A stretch of DNA of 41,420 nucleotides from Candidatus Aminicenantota bacterium (GTDB lineage Bacteria; Acidobacteriota; Aminicenantia; UBA2199). The notes under the pieces are model-generated. The model saw nothing but the letters and a program-made list of their open reading frames with translations, did not search any database and was not told the origin of the DNA. Location: NCBI GenBank assembly GCA_030610885.1, contig JAUWQW010000009.1:1-41420 (forward strand), given 5' to 3'. The position numbers and the translations under genes are program-made. Positions 28,293-36,929 of the stretch are shown here, piece by piece (positions within the stretch are counted from its first letter, which is position 1; every line of letters starts with the position of its first letter).

Positions 28293-29630
28293 TTACAATT
28301 TTGTCAAGTTTTTAAGAATTTTTTTTATTTCCTTTAATTCGTTAGGGATTGAACCATAACTATTTATTAATATTTCAGCATTTTTAATTGAGCCTCTATT
28401 TTCTATATCAATTACTTTGAGTGCAAGTTCTTTAATTGAATTTTTCATTTTCTTTATATTGAACAGGAGTTTTTTATCATTTATATTAAAAACAATTCCT
28501 CCATTTTTTAGTAAATAATTGAATTGTACTAAATATGGTTTATTTGTCTCTTTTTCGGGTTCATTTCTCAATTTTTCCAAAAGGACAATCAGATAAGTTA
28601 TGTAAATGTTATTCTCTTTTTTCTCTTCTTTTTGCTTGATTAATACAGGAAAACTATGAACAGCAAGAGTATCTGCTTTAATCTCTTCAATAAAGTCAAA
28701 GTAATTTTCAAGTGATTCATAAATATATGTTAAGTTTGGTTTATTATCAACAATTACAGGACCAAGAAAATGTGAAATTCTATGTAAAACAACATGACAA
28801 AAATATGATTCAAAATCAACAAGAGTAATATCCTTTTTTGTTAATACTTTTTGGGCAATAGGTTTAAGGATCTGCTTATAATAGGATTGCATTACATTTT
28901 CCAGGATGATTAGTTTATAACCAATTTTTTCTTTATATTCTTTTGACTCAGGCTTTATTAGTATATATCTGTTAAGTTTTAAGGGTAAAATCATACTGGA
29001 CACATTTATTGAAGGGAGAATTGAGGGATTAATTGATATTTGCCTTTTACCTGATTCTAAGTTTTCCAGAAACTTATCAATATTTTGTATGTATTGATTA
29101 ACCTGTTCAGTTTTTTTTATGTTATTCAAGAATATGAAAATTTTTATTTTATTTGATTTTGTTTCAGGTTCTAAAATGATATCAACTTTGTTTTTCCTCA
29201 TTTTCATCCATTTTAAGTTACTTGAAAAGAATTTACCCTTTGATATATCATTAGATAAAGAGAATAAGTATTTTTTTTGCTCTTCATTTGAAGAAATGTT
29301 TGATGCGTTTTTTAAGAGATTTGAGATTTTCTTTTTTAGTTTTAATGCCATATCTTGATCTGAATCTTTTATGTTTATTTGTTCAATGATCTTTGATATT
29401 TTTATGAAATCGTCTAATAATTTTTTTGATTCTTTATCTAAATCATCTATATTTGAAATATCTTTTGGGACTAAAGTATCAATCTCTTTTTCTTTTGATT
29501 TTTGATTATCATTAGCTGAATATAGATAGTTTGTTGAATCTTTTAAGGTTGAAATAACAAATATAATTAGTGTTATGTGAATAATTAATAAAAAAAGTGG
29601 TTTATTTAATTTGTAAGTAATTTTTTTCAT
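28293..29630 (-). CDS. Membrane-anchored M49-like protein with degenerate zinc-peptidase motif
   Basis: This 445-residue protein has a short cytoplasmic N-terminus, one membrane anchor or uncleaved signal (residues 10-29), a coiled-coil-prone region and a mainly periplasmic body. Residues 280-330 resemble the short dipeptidyl-peptidase III (M49)-like family. VVLHRISHFLGP corresponds to the family's HExxHxLGP zinc site, and FIEEIKADTLAVHSFP to its EExKAD second zinc motif. The first motif is HRISH (283-287), so the catalytic Glu is Arg. The zinc His pair and EEIKAD (315-320) remain. It may bind metal but should not hydrolyse peptides in the usual way. It is a single gene. The family assignment rests on these motifs only. 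Confidence 0.6.
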   Translation of the reverse strand: MKKITYKLNKPLFLLIIHITLIIFVISTLKDSTNYLYSANDNQKSKEKEIDTLVPKDISNIDDLDKESKKLLDDFIKISKIIEQINIKDSDQDMALKLKKKISNLLKNASNISSNEEQKKYLFSLSNDISKGKFFSSNLKWMKMRKNKVDIILEPETKSNKIKIFIFLNNIKKTEQVNQYIQNIDKFLENLESGKRQISINPSILPSINVSSMILPLKLNRYILIKPESKEYKEKIGYKLIILENVMQSYYKQILKPIAQKVLTKKDITLVDFESYFCHVVLHRISHFLGPVIVDNKPNLTYIYESLENYFDFIEEIKADTLAVHSFPVLIKQKEEKKENNIYITYLIVLLEKLRNEPEKETNKPYLVQFNYLLKNGGIVFNINDKKLLFNIKKMKNSIKELALKVIDIENRGSIKNAEILINSYGSIPNELKEIKKILKNLTKL

Positions 29631-29772
29631 ACATAGAAAATTATCAAAAACCAGGAATAAAGTAAAGATAAATTGTCTTATAATATTATTTAATCTTTGA
29701 TTTTTTTAAACTTTAATGATTTAAAAAAGTATTATTAATGTTAAATAGGATATTTATTGAACGGAGGGTTGA

Positions 29773-29841
29773 ATGTCAATTGATTCACATACTTCATTTT
29801 TAAACTATGGAAATATCCCAATATTCTTCACAATAAAATGA
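29773..29841 (+). CDS. 22-residue leader ORF coupled to the EamA transporter
   Basis: An ATG behind a near-perfect Shine-Dalgarno (CGGAGGG, 29762-29768) opens a 22-codon frame, MSIDSHTSFLNYGNIPIFFT and two more residues. Its TGA overlaps the transporter's ATG as ATGA. The transporter itself has no ribosome site (TTCACAATAAA before its ATG), so its translation appears to depend on the leader. It contains no obvious run of a regulatory amino acid, and no attenuator hairpin was evident. Confidence 0.55.
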   Translation: MSIDSHTSFLNYGNIPIFFTIK

Positions 29842-30746
29842 ACATAGAGTCCAAAAAAACCATACCTACTTCTGCTAAGAGTGCATTAATAATTGCCTGT
29901 TTTTTTTGGGCAGCTTCTTTTATTGCTTCGAAAATTGCATTGGAGAATGTACCTCCTTTAACTGTTGTATTTTTCCGACTTTTAATATCTACTTTCTGTT
30001 TTCTTTTGTGGTGGTATTTTCGAGGAAATCGAATTCCAAAAAATATAATTAAAAAAAATAGAGGGAAAATTCTCTTATTAAGCCTTTTTGGGACAGGGCT
30101 TCATTATTCCATTCAGACTATCGGAATTTCATATACCACGCCATCCAATGCTTCTTTATATGCAGCTACAGGCCCTATTACCATCGCTATCCTCGCTGCA
30201 TTTTTTTTAAATGAGCGATTAACTTTTAAAAAAATTATAGGCATTGGAATGGCTTTTATCGGGGTGATTTTGGTGTTGGGGGTGGATAAGGTGATTCACC
30301 TAAACTTTGGTAAGCATATCATTGGAGATATACTTGTTTTGATCAGTATTTTTATGTGGGGGATATTTACTGTTCTTGGAAAAAATCTCATGAAACATAT
30401 ATGCCCCATAGATTTAGCGGCTCTTATCACAATAATCGGGACAGTTTATATGGCACCAGCTGCATTGGGAGAGATCCTTATTAGAAAATTTTCTTTGGTT
30501 CATATCCCTATTTCCACATGGTTATCCATTGTTTTTCTTGGCATAACATGCTCATTTCTGGCTACTTTTTTATATGTGTTTGCATTGAATACAGCTGAAT
30601 CACAAAAAGTCGGAGTTTATCTATATACCATCCCTCCCATGTCATATATCATTGCTTTTTTAGTATTAAAAGATCCCATTAGTTTGAACCTGATAATGGG
30701 TACTGTGGTGGTTCTGCTTGGAGTCTATATTGCTGAAAAAGGGTAA
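29838..30746 (+). CDS. EamA/DMT-family transporter
   Basis: This 302-residue inner-membrane transporter has ten hydrophobic helices arranged as two EamA repeats. The first has FFWAASFIASKIAL and PPLTVVFFRLL. The second has LVLISIFMWGIFTVLGK and later YLYTIPPMSYIIAFLVLKD, the usual second-repeat end. The drug/metabolite transporter superfamily exports or exchanges amino acids and other small solutes, and the substrate cannot be read. The start codon overlaps the stop of a 22-codon leader ORF. Neighbours are unrelated. Confidence 0.88.
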   Translation: MNIESKKTIPTSAKSALIIACFFWAASFIASKIALENVPPLTVVFFRLLISTFCFLLWWYFRGNRIPKNIIKKNRGKILLLSLFGTGLHYSIQTIGISYTTPSNASLYAATGPITIAILAAFFLNERLTFKKIIGIGMAFIGVILVLGVDKVIHLNFGKHIIGDILVLISIFMWGIFTVLGKNLMKHICPIDLAALITIIGTVYMAPAALGEILIRKFSLVHIPISTWLSIVFLGITCSFLATFLYVFALNTAESQKVGVYLYTIPPMSYIIAFLVLKDPISLNLIMGTVVVLLGVYIAEKG

Positions 30747-30945
30747 AATCTGTTTTTTATAAACAAACTCCATAAAAATGTCAATAGTTTAAAAAAAGAG
30801 ATTATTATTTTATTAATAAAATCATGTACATAAAAAGAATATGGGGAAATATCAGGTAGGTTTTGATAATATTACATTTTATGATAAAATATATTATTGA
30901 AAATATTAATGTTTTGTAGATGTTAATTTCAAAAAGGAGATCAAC

Positions 30946-31239
30946 ATGAATATTTATGTGGGAAATTTATCGTATGAGGTCACAGAAGAGGATTTACGCA
31001 CATCTTTTGAATCGTTTGGCAAAGTGGAATCTGCCAGTATTATAAACGATAAGTATAGTGGTAAATCTAAAGGATTTGGATTCATAGAGATGCCATCCGC
31101 AGAAGAAGCTAAAGCCGCTATAGATGGACTAAATGGAAAAGAGTTAAAAGGAAGAAATCTTAATGTTAATGAGGCTCGCCCTCGTTCAGAGGGTCGCCGT
31201 GACAAAGGAGAACGAGGTGGCGGCGGTTATCGTTACTAA
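30946..31239 (+). CDS. RRM-domain RNA-binding protein
   Basis: This 97-residue protein is one RNA recognition motif plus a short Arg/Gly tail. RNP2 is IYVGNL (3-8) and RNP1 is KGFGFIEM (42-49), with aromatic residues in the RNA-contact positions. EARPR and a C-terminal RRDKGERGGGGYRY follow. Such small bacterial RRMs, best known in cyanobacteria and also frequent in other phyla, are often cold-induced RNA chaperones. AAGGAG lies 6 bp before the ATG. The upstream 200 bp is A/T-rich with a small dyad (ATTTTATGATAAAAT), which could be a leader hairpin. Confidence 0.92.
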   Translation: MNIYVGNLSYEVTEEDLRTSFESFGKVESASIINDKYSGKSKGFGFIEMPSAEEAKAAIDGLNGKELKGRNLNVNEARPRSEGRRDKGERGGGGYRY

Positions 31240-31355
31240 TCATCTGATTAAAATAAATAAAATCATATAAATTTTCGTCTGACAAATTACTGCACCTGAC
31301 TGCTATCTTTGAATGTAGAAATTTTTATACTACTTTTAAAGTAATAAAATTATTT

Positions 31356-31384
31356 TTGACATTTGTATTAGAAATGGATATAAT
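31356..31384 (+). promoter_or_regulatory. Perfect consensus promoter upstream of the unknown gene and dcd
   Basis: TTGACA (31356-31361), a 17-bp spacer and TATAAT (31379-31384) match the primary-sigma consensus at all twelve positions. GGAGG follows at 31392-31396, just ahead of the GTG start at 31402. Confidence 0.8.
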
Positions 31385-31401
31385 TTTTTTTGGAGGCTGT
31401 T

Positions 31402-32286
31402 GTGGAAACTTTAAATGTTTTTAAAGAATATAGCAGTAAGAGATTAAAAAATTATCCGAAAATAATATATTCAAACCTCTATAAAAAGGTTTTAAATAAT
31501 TTTTGTTTTGAATTTTATATAAACAAAGAAAATTATTTGTTCTCTCCGTATTATGTACTACTAAGGGGGGGGAAATATAACGAACTATTAGATTTTGTTG
31601 AAAAGAATGAGGATTTCTTTGATTCTTTGAGAGAGTTTATTCTAAATTCACTCTTTGTATACAGTGCTCTTATTGAAGAAAATTCATATTATTTAACTAA
31701 ACCCCAGAGTATTGTTATAGCAAGAATGATTCATAAAGAGGAGCACAAGTTTGAAGTAAAATTCTATGCTCACTATCAAGATGAATTATTAAACTCATAT
31801 AATGACAAAATATATATAGGAAGAGATTTTTTAAATTTGAAAAACTTTGAAAGAAAATATTTGGGATTAAAAAAATATATGCTTTCTTTGGTTGAACAAA
31901 ATAACAAAATACAAATAAGAGCAAAAACTAAATTACGATATTTTGATGATTACAAAAAACCGTATTTAGATGAGATAGAATATCTCACCAATGAATCTGT
32001 TTCTGATTCAATGGAAAGGATTAAATTATTTCCAGAAAAAAAATTAAAAGACATATCAAAGGTAAAATCTGTTGAAGTACTTGATAATATTTTGCATATA
32101 ATTAATTTTATGGTTGAATTAAGAGATTTTACTCAGGAGTTTGAGAGTAAATTGAGATTAAGGGAAGAAAATGATTTTGTAAAATATTTGACTAAATATT
32201 TAAAGGATCTGGTTGATGGTATTAGATATTTAACAAAGCTCTCTGTTGAGATACAATTGAAAATTTCTGATTATTCGATTTTTTAA
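31402..32286 (+). CDS. Unknown helical protein coupled to dCTP deaminase
   Basis: This 294-residue protein is mostly alpha-helical, rich in Lys, Glu, Asn and Tyr, with no signal peptide or membrane helix and no recognised catalytic motif. A charged C-terminal third (DFTQEFESKLRLREENDFV) could form a coiled coil. The start is set at GTG 31402 because GGAGG lies 5 bp before it. An in-frame TTG at 31390 would place that ribosome site inside the gene. The TAA overlaps the ATG of dcd (TAATG), so the two proteins are translated together. The promoter is a perfect consensus, so expression should be strong. I do not recognise a family. Confidence 0.75.
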   Translation: METLNVFKEYSSKRLKNYPKIIYSNLYKKVLNNFCFEFYINKENYLFSPYYVLLRGGKYNELLDFVEKNEDFFDSLREFILNSLFVYSALIEENSYYLTKPQSIVIARMIHKEEHKFEVKFYAHYQDELLNSYNDKIYIGRDFLNLKNFERKYLGLKKYMLSLVEQNNKIQIRAKTKLRYFDDYKKPYLDEIEYLTNESVSDSMERIKLFPEKKLKDISKVKSVEVLDNILHIINFMVELRDFTQEFESKLRLREENDFVKYLTKYLKDLVDGIRYLTKLSVEIQLKISDYSIF

Positions 32287-32834
32287 TGCTTAAGTCATCT
32301 ATCTGGATAAAAGAACAGGCAGAAAATTTCAAATTAATTGAGCCTTTCATTCCAAAATTAGTAAGAGATGGGGTTATTTCGTATGGATTGGGTCCTTATG
32401 GATATGATATAAGGCTTGATCATACATACAAAAAAATCAGGAACAATGTTCAAATTATTGACCCACACAATATTAAAGAAGAATTTTATGAAACTTTAAA
32501 TGAAGAGAAAATAATAATTCCTCCTGCTTCAAATATTCTTGGACAAAGCCTTGAGTATTTTAAAATTCCAAAAAAGGTTCTTGGACTTGTTTATGGAAAA
32601 TCCACATATGCAAGAGCAGGGATTTTGGTTAATGTAACACCCCTTGAGCCTGAATGGTCGGGATTTCTTACTATCTCTATTTCAAATGTCAGTAAGAACA
32701 CAGTAGTATTGTATCCCGGTCAGGGGATTGCACAGGTTATTTTTTTTGAAAGTGATAGACCGCCATTTTTTTCTTACAAAGATTTGAATGGGAAATATAA
32801 TGAACAGAAAGATATTACAATATCAAAAATTTAA
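32286..32834 (+). CDS. dcd: dCTP deaminase
   Basis: This 182-residue enzyme deaminates dCTP to dUTP for dTTP synthesis and belongs to the trimeric dUTPase fold. GLGPYGYDIRL lies at 34-44 and GKSTYARAG at 104-112. GILVNVTPLEPEWSG holds the catalytic Glu121, and PGQGIAQVIFF completes the nucleotide site. I see no residues that clearly mark the bifunctional dCTP deaminase/dUTPase variant. The ATG overlaps the preceding stop (TAATG), and glycerate kinase follows 64 bp later. Confidence 0.93.
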   Translation: MLKSSIWIKEQAENFKLIEPFIPKLVRDGVISYGLGPYGYDIRLDHTYKKIRNNVQIIDPHNIKEEFYETLNEEKIIIPPASNILGQSLEYFKIPKKVLGLVYGKSTYARAGILVNVTPLEPEWSGFLTISISNVSKNTVVLYPGQGIAQVIFFESDRPPFFSYKDLNGKYNEQKDITISKI

Positions 32835-32898
32835 ATAAATTTTTTAATAAATAGAATATTTTGGTTTAAAATATAAATATTCTTTATGGGAATTTAAT

Positions 32899-34227
32899 GT
32901 GAATAATTTTAATTTAACAGCAAAAAAAATAACAAAAAATGCATTGCATGCAGTAGATCCCTATAATCTTGTTTTAAATAATTTGAAGATTAAAGATAAT
33001 ATTCTGTTAGTTAAAGATAAAAAATTTGATTTGGATAAATTTGATAAAATTCATATTATCGGGTGTGGTAAAGGTGCAACTTATTTATATAAGGGACTTA
33101 AAAAAATAGTTGGACAAAGAATAAGCAGCGGTATAATTGTTTCTATAAAGGAACACTCTTTTAAAGATAAGAAAGTAGAATTTTTTGAGGGCTCTCACCC
33201 AATACCGGATAGAAAAAGCCTGGATTCAGGTAATGCTGTATATAATTATATAAAAGATAAAATTAATAGCAATGATCTTGTTTTTTTCCTAATAACTGGT
33301 GGAGCTTCTTCTATTTTAATTAAACCCTTTCAAGGAATAAATTTTGAGGATAAAATAAGAATAAATGAGTTATTATTGTTATGTGGGGCTGATATAAAAG
33401 AGATAAATTGCGTAAGAAAACATATCTCAGCTATAAAAGGGGGAAGGCTTGCTGAATTAATTTCGCCTGCTAAAATTATTACATTAATAGTATCTGATAT
33501 TATTGATTCTCCTTTTGAACATATTGGTTCAGGACCTACAATAGGTGATTCAACTACATTTTCTAATGCATATGAGGTTCTTAAAAAATATAAATTAGAA
33601 CAGAAAATCAAGCCAGAAATCAGAGATTATTTTTTAAGAGGAATAAATAAGGAAATTCCAGATACTCCATCTCCTGATGCTGAGATATTCTCAAAAAATT
33701 ATAATTTTCTTATTGGAGATAATTTAATTGCTCTGGAATCAGCAAAGAAGGAAGCAGAACGCCTTGGAATTAAAACATTTATATTAACATCAAGAGATAA
33801 TGGAGAACCTTTACAAGTAGCAAAAGGTTACTCTTCAATGGTTAAGAAGATCATTTTATCTAAAAGCTCCTTCAAATCACCTCTTCTTCTTTTATGTGGA
33901 GGAGAATTAAGTGTATATGTAAGGGGTAAAGGAAAGGGAGGAAGAAACCAGGAATTTGTTTTGAACATGCTTAAAGAATTGAAAGCTATAAAAAAATCCT
34001 TCTATATTTCAAGTATAGGGACAGATGGAATTGATGGTCCTACTGATGCTGCTGGTGCATGGATTGATGAAAAAACAATTAATAAGGTAAATGGGTTGAA
34101 ATTGAATATAGATTCTTACTTAAAAGATAATGATTCATACAGTTTTTTTAAAAAGATCAATCAGTTAATAAAAACAGGCCCAACCAGAACAAATGTTATG
34201 GACCTCAGAATGTTTTATATTTCTTAA
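32899..34227 (+). CDS. Glycerate 2-kinase, MOFRL/GckA type
   Basis: This 442-residue protein is of the MOFRL-containing glycerate kinase family (GckA/TtuD), which phosphorylates D-glycerate to 2-phosphoglycerate. The N-terminal Rossmann-like domain has IHIIGCGKGA near 53 and EGSHPIPD near 99. FLITGGASSIL near residue 133 is the catalytic-region motif, with ISAIKGGRLA and HIGSGPTIGD later. The C-terminal MOFRL domain has CGGELSVYVRGKGKGGRNQEF and GTDGIDGPTDAAGAW. GTG is used as the start, because the ATG just before it runs straight into a stop. Confidence 0.9.
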   Translation: MNNFNLTAKKITKNALHAVDPYNLVLNNLKIKDNILLVKDKKFDLDKFDKIHIIGCGKGATYLYKGLKKIVGQRISSGIIVSIKEHSFKDKKVEFFEGSHPIPDRKSLDSGNAVYNYIKDKINSNDLVFFLITGGASSILIKPFQGINFEDKIRINELLLLCGADIKEINCVRKHISAIKGGRLAELISPAKIITLIVSDIIDSPFEHIGSGPTIGDSTTFSNAYEVLKKYKLEQKIKPEIRDYFLRGINKEIPDTPSPDAEIFSKNYNFLIGDNLIALESAKKEAERLGIKTFILTSRDNGEPLQVAKGYSSMVKKIILSKSSFKSPLLLLCGGELSVYVRGKGKGGRNQEFVLNMLKELKAIKKSFYISSIGTDGIDGPTDAAGAWIDEKTINKVNGLKLNIDSYLKDNDSYSFFKKINQLIKTGPTRTNVMDLRMFYIS

Positions 34228-34519
34228 GTAAGTAATAAGTAAGGGGTCGTGTCTTAACATTATACATTTAGGAGAAAAATAGGTATAAAAATAGGGTCAG
34301 GTCTTTAATTTTAGCATTTTGCTCCAAAACCAGCCAGTTAATTGCAACGTTATATAGTATAAAATATGATTTTTATAAAATTTAAAAAAGTTTGTTGACA
34401 TTAAAAATTTTTTATATCAATAATAAACCTCGGGGGACGGTGGCTGTAATCTTGAAAACTTTTTTAAGTTTGGCTTTTATAGTGTAATTTGACCCCTTAT
34501 ACTTTTTTCATCTCAATTA
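34228..34519. repeat. Intergenic repeat-like sequence with GGGGTC words
   Basis: No gene is present. Two related segments, GGGGTCGTGTCTTAACATTA (34243 onward) and AGGGTCAGGTCTTTAATTTT (34293 onward), run in the same direction. A third GGGGTCA lies inverted at 34490-34496. Words of the form GGGTCAGGTCTT followed by an A/T-rich tail resemble repeats I remember near REP-associated tyrosine transposase genes. No transposase is seen here. The TTGACA at 34395-34400 has no good -10 partner. Confidence 0.45.
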
Positions 34520-34548
34520 TTGACAACTAGGTAACTTTTATCTATATT
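34520..34548 (+). promoter_or_regulatory. Promoter of the 231-residue secreted protein
   Basis: TTGACA (34520-34525) and TATATT (34543-34548) are 17 bp apart. The start codon at 34573 has AAAGGAGG upstream. Confidence 0.65.
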
Positions 34549-34572
34549 TAGATCAAAGGAGGTAAAACAGAA

Positions 34573-35268
34573 ATGAAAATAAAAATAATTATAATTTGCG
34601 CTTTGGTAATTTTTTTATCTTCACTTTATTCCCAGGTAGTTGCTCCCAAAGTTTTCTTTTACAGAGTTAAGGTCACCGGAAATGTGGTAGTTACTCACAT
34701 TAATCCTATGAAAGGAGTTCCTGATGCCAGAAGTGGTATATTAGCCTGTCAGGCAAATACTGTTTTAAATCTGGATTTCTGGTTTGATTCGGCAACTCTG
34801 CAATTAAAATATAAAAAATGCACAATAAAATTAAAGAAATTTGATTGTCCGAATTATGGATTAGCAGATCGATGCATCTTTATTCCCAAGCCTGAGTCAT
34901 ATAATGAGTATAAATTCAAAATGGATGCAAAACTCAAAAAAGATTCAGCAACAATTGGCAATCCCGGGGACAGCAATTATCAGGTTCATGACCAGGTGGA
35001 ATTAAAACTTGAACCTGTTCCTCCATTAAAACCTTTAGTTATAAATGTAAAATGTCCAAATGGAGCTCCGGCTGATATTTCGGATTATGGAACAACTTTT
35101 AATCAGGTATTTATGGCATTGAATAAAATGAGATATCTTGTACCTGTGAAAATTAGTAGTACCAAAGAGCATATAATTGAAACGACTGTTTTTAATTTAT
35201 ACAAGGTTAAAATAAATTTAATAATCGAAGGAATAAATCAACCTGTTGCAGATATCAAAGATAATTGA
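34573..35268 (+). CDS. Secreted protein of unknown function
   Basis: This 231-residue protein has a signal peptide (residues 1-21, IIIICALVIFLSSLYSQ) and a beta-rich body with no recognised domain. Four cysteines (in LACQANT, KKCTIKLKKFDC, DRCIF and VKCPNG) could form disulfides in the periplasm. Charged and Pro-rich patches (EPVPPLKP) separate its halves. It has its own promoter and a strong Shine-Dalgarno (AAAGGAGG) and no operon partner. I do not recognise a family. Confidence 0.75.
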   Translation: MKIKIIIICALVIFLSSLYSQVVAPKVFFYRVKVTGNVVVTHINPMKGVPDARSGILACQANTVLNLDFWFDSATLQLKYKKCTIKLKKFDCPNYGLADRCIFIPKPESYNEYKFKMDAKLKKDSATIGNPGDSNYQVHDQVELKLEPVPPLKPLVINVKCPNGAPADISDYGTTFNQVFMALNKMRYLVPVKISSTKEHIIETTVFNLYKVKINLIIEGINQPVADIKDN

Positions 35269-35477
35269 GTGTCAAAAAACTTCTAATCTACAATTCCAGC
35301 AGGTAATTTTTTAATAGGTAAAAAATAGGAACAGATACCTATTTATTAATAATGATTTTGATAAAATTATAGAAGATTAAGATTTTAAACCCATAATTGA
35401 CATAAAAAATTCCGTATGTCAGAATAATATCTTAACATAACAATATAAAAAAGAATTATGTTTTTTGAGGGAAACAG

Positions 35478-36263
35478 ATGAAAATACCCTTATACCAGAT
35501 AGATGCATTTGCATCTAAGTTATTTGAAGGCAATCCAGCAGCGGTTTGCCCATTAGATAAATGGCTGCCTGATGAAATAATGCAATCTATTGCAGAAGAA
35601 AATAATTTGTCTGAAACTGCGTTTTTTGTGCCAAAGGGTAATGGCTTCCATATAAGATGGTTTACCCCAGCAAGCGAAGTGGATTTATGCGGTCATGCAA
35701 CATTGGCAGCGGCTTACGTCTTGTTTAGTATTCTCGGCTACAAAAGAGACAAGATTGAGTTTGATTCCAAATCCGGGACACTGACCGTAACAAAAAATGA
35801 TGAATGGTTAGTTATGGACTTTCCTGCGCAACCTCCTGTTTCGTGCGATATTCCAAATGAAATTGTTAAGGCATTTGAAATAACACCTATTGAATGTCTG
35901 AAATCAGAAGATTTTATTGTCGTTTTTGAGCATGAAATTGATATTGAATCGGCAAACCCGGATTTTGAGCAATTAAAAAAGCTTGATTTGCGTGGTGTCA
36001 TTATTACAGCAAAGTCCTTTCGCTATGATTTTGTTGCACGGTTCTTTGCACCCAAATACGGAATCCCTGAAGACCCAGTAACGGGTTCTGCATATACACA
36101 ACTTGCGCCATATTGGGCATCTAAGATTGGTTCAAAACGATTTAGCGTTAAACAATTGTCATCACGAGGTGGTGAGTTATACTGTGAGATCGTTGATGAT
36201 CGAGTTCTTATATCCGGCAAAGCAATAAAATATTTGGAAGGCAAAATCAAAATTAAAACATAA
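35478..36263 (+). CDS. PhzF-family isomerase
   Basis: This 261-residue protein belongs to the PhzF superfamily (diaminopimelate-epimerase fold), whose founding member isomerises a phenazine precursor. The start YQIDAFASKLFEGNPAAVC is the family signature. The catalytic Glu is in NNLSETAFF (Glu46), RWFTPASEVDLCGHATLA follows, and DPVTGSAY completes the active site. No phenazine genes are nearby, and most family members have unknown substrates, so the specific reaction is open. GAGGG precedes the ATG. G+C is above that of the core genes, which suggests acquisition. Confidence 0.92.
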   Translation: MKIPLYQIDAFASKLFEGNPAAVCPLDKWLPDEIMQSIAEENNLSETAFFVPKGNGFHIRWFTPASEVDLCGHATLAAAYVLFSILGYKRDKIEFDSKSGTLTVTKNDEWLVMDFPAQPPVSCDIPNEIVKAFEITPIECLKSEDFIVVFEHEIDIESANPDFEQLKKLDLRGVIITAKSFRYDFVARFFAPKYGIPEDPVTGSAYTQLAPYWASKIGSKRFSVKQLSSRGGELYCEIVDDRVLISGKAIKYLEGKIKIKT

Positions 36264-36310
36264 CAAAATTATTTAAATAGAAAACAAATATAATATTAGG
36301 AGATATAGTT

Positions 36311-36844
36311 ATGATTACTAAACAGCCTAAACAAAGAACCGCTTTAATTGAAAAATTCACTCTTTGCGAGAAGATCCTTATGAGGACAGTATTTTTAGGA
36401 AATATTCTTATCGGGGCGTACAGCATTTATTTAGAGAATATCTTCGTCGGATTACTATATTCTGTATTTATTATCTTAGGACTCAATTTTATAGTTACTT
36501 ATTGTATATGCTCACATTGTCCCTATCCTTATAAACATTCAGACTGCCTTTTTATGCCATTTAAGCGGATTAAAAAATTGCATAAATTTCGCGGATGTTC
36601 AATGAGTTCTATAGAAAAATTCGGTTTTATTGCAATGTTTGCTGTAATATTTCTGTTTCCACAATATTGGTTGCTTAAAAATTACACCCTCCTAATTCTA
36701 TTTTGGATATGTCTTTTTCCAACCATCATAATATTTCCCTTTTATTTCTGTAAGCGGTGTAAGCACCTTAGCTGTCCATTTAATTTGGTAAAAGAGAATA
36801 AAAATGTTCATCAGGAGCATGAAAATGATACAACTAACGTATAG
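36311..36844 (+). CDS. Cysteine-rich membrane protein of unknown function
   Basis: This 177-residue protein has about four hydrophobic segments (near 28-45, 47-65, 106-122 and 124-146). Two cytoplasmic-looking Cys clusters follow the second and fourth. The first is YCICSHCPYPYKHSDC (about 75-90), and the second is CKRCKHLSCPF near 151-161. Each cluster has the pattern C-x2-C then a later C, so two metal sites, or one shared site, are possible. The start has AGGAG 8 bp upstream. The stop codon falls at the edge of a G+C-rich patch. I recognise no named family. Confidence 0.7.
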   Translation: MITKQPKQRTALIEKFTLCEKILMRTVFLGNILIGAYSIYLENIFVGLLYSVFIILGLNFIVTYCICSHCPYPYKHSDCLFMPFKRIKKLHKFRGCSMSSIEKFGFIAMFAVIFLFPQYWLLKNYTLLILFWICLFPTIIIFPFYFCKRCKHLSCPFNLVKENKNVHQEHENDTTNV

Positions 36845-36845
36845 G

Positions 36846-36892
36846 GGGTGGTGGAACTCTGCGGGCACTCCATTTATTCCGCATGTATAATT
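36846..36892. other. G+C-rich patch with short dyad between accessory genes
   Basis: Directly after the membrane-protein gene, bases 36843-36892 run GGGGGTGGTGGAACTCTGCG and onward, close to 55% G+C in an A/T-rich setting. TGCGG at 36858-36862 can pair with CCGCA at 36877-36881. It may be a leftover of recombination or a small structured element. Nothing more can be assigned. Confidence 0.3.
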
Positions 36893-36929
36893 TAAAAAAT
36901 ATAATAACGAATATAAGGAAACGAGAATA

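Noticed and set aside
34395-34420. TTGACA at 34395 as a promoter
   Set aside because: No acceptable -10 box lies at 16-18 bp. A much better promoter is at 34520-34548.
35397-35428. TTGACA upstream of the PhzF gene as its promoter
   Set aside because: The nearest A/T-rich -10-like word (AATAAT) is 20 bp away, so the spacing is poor.
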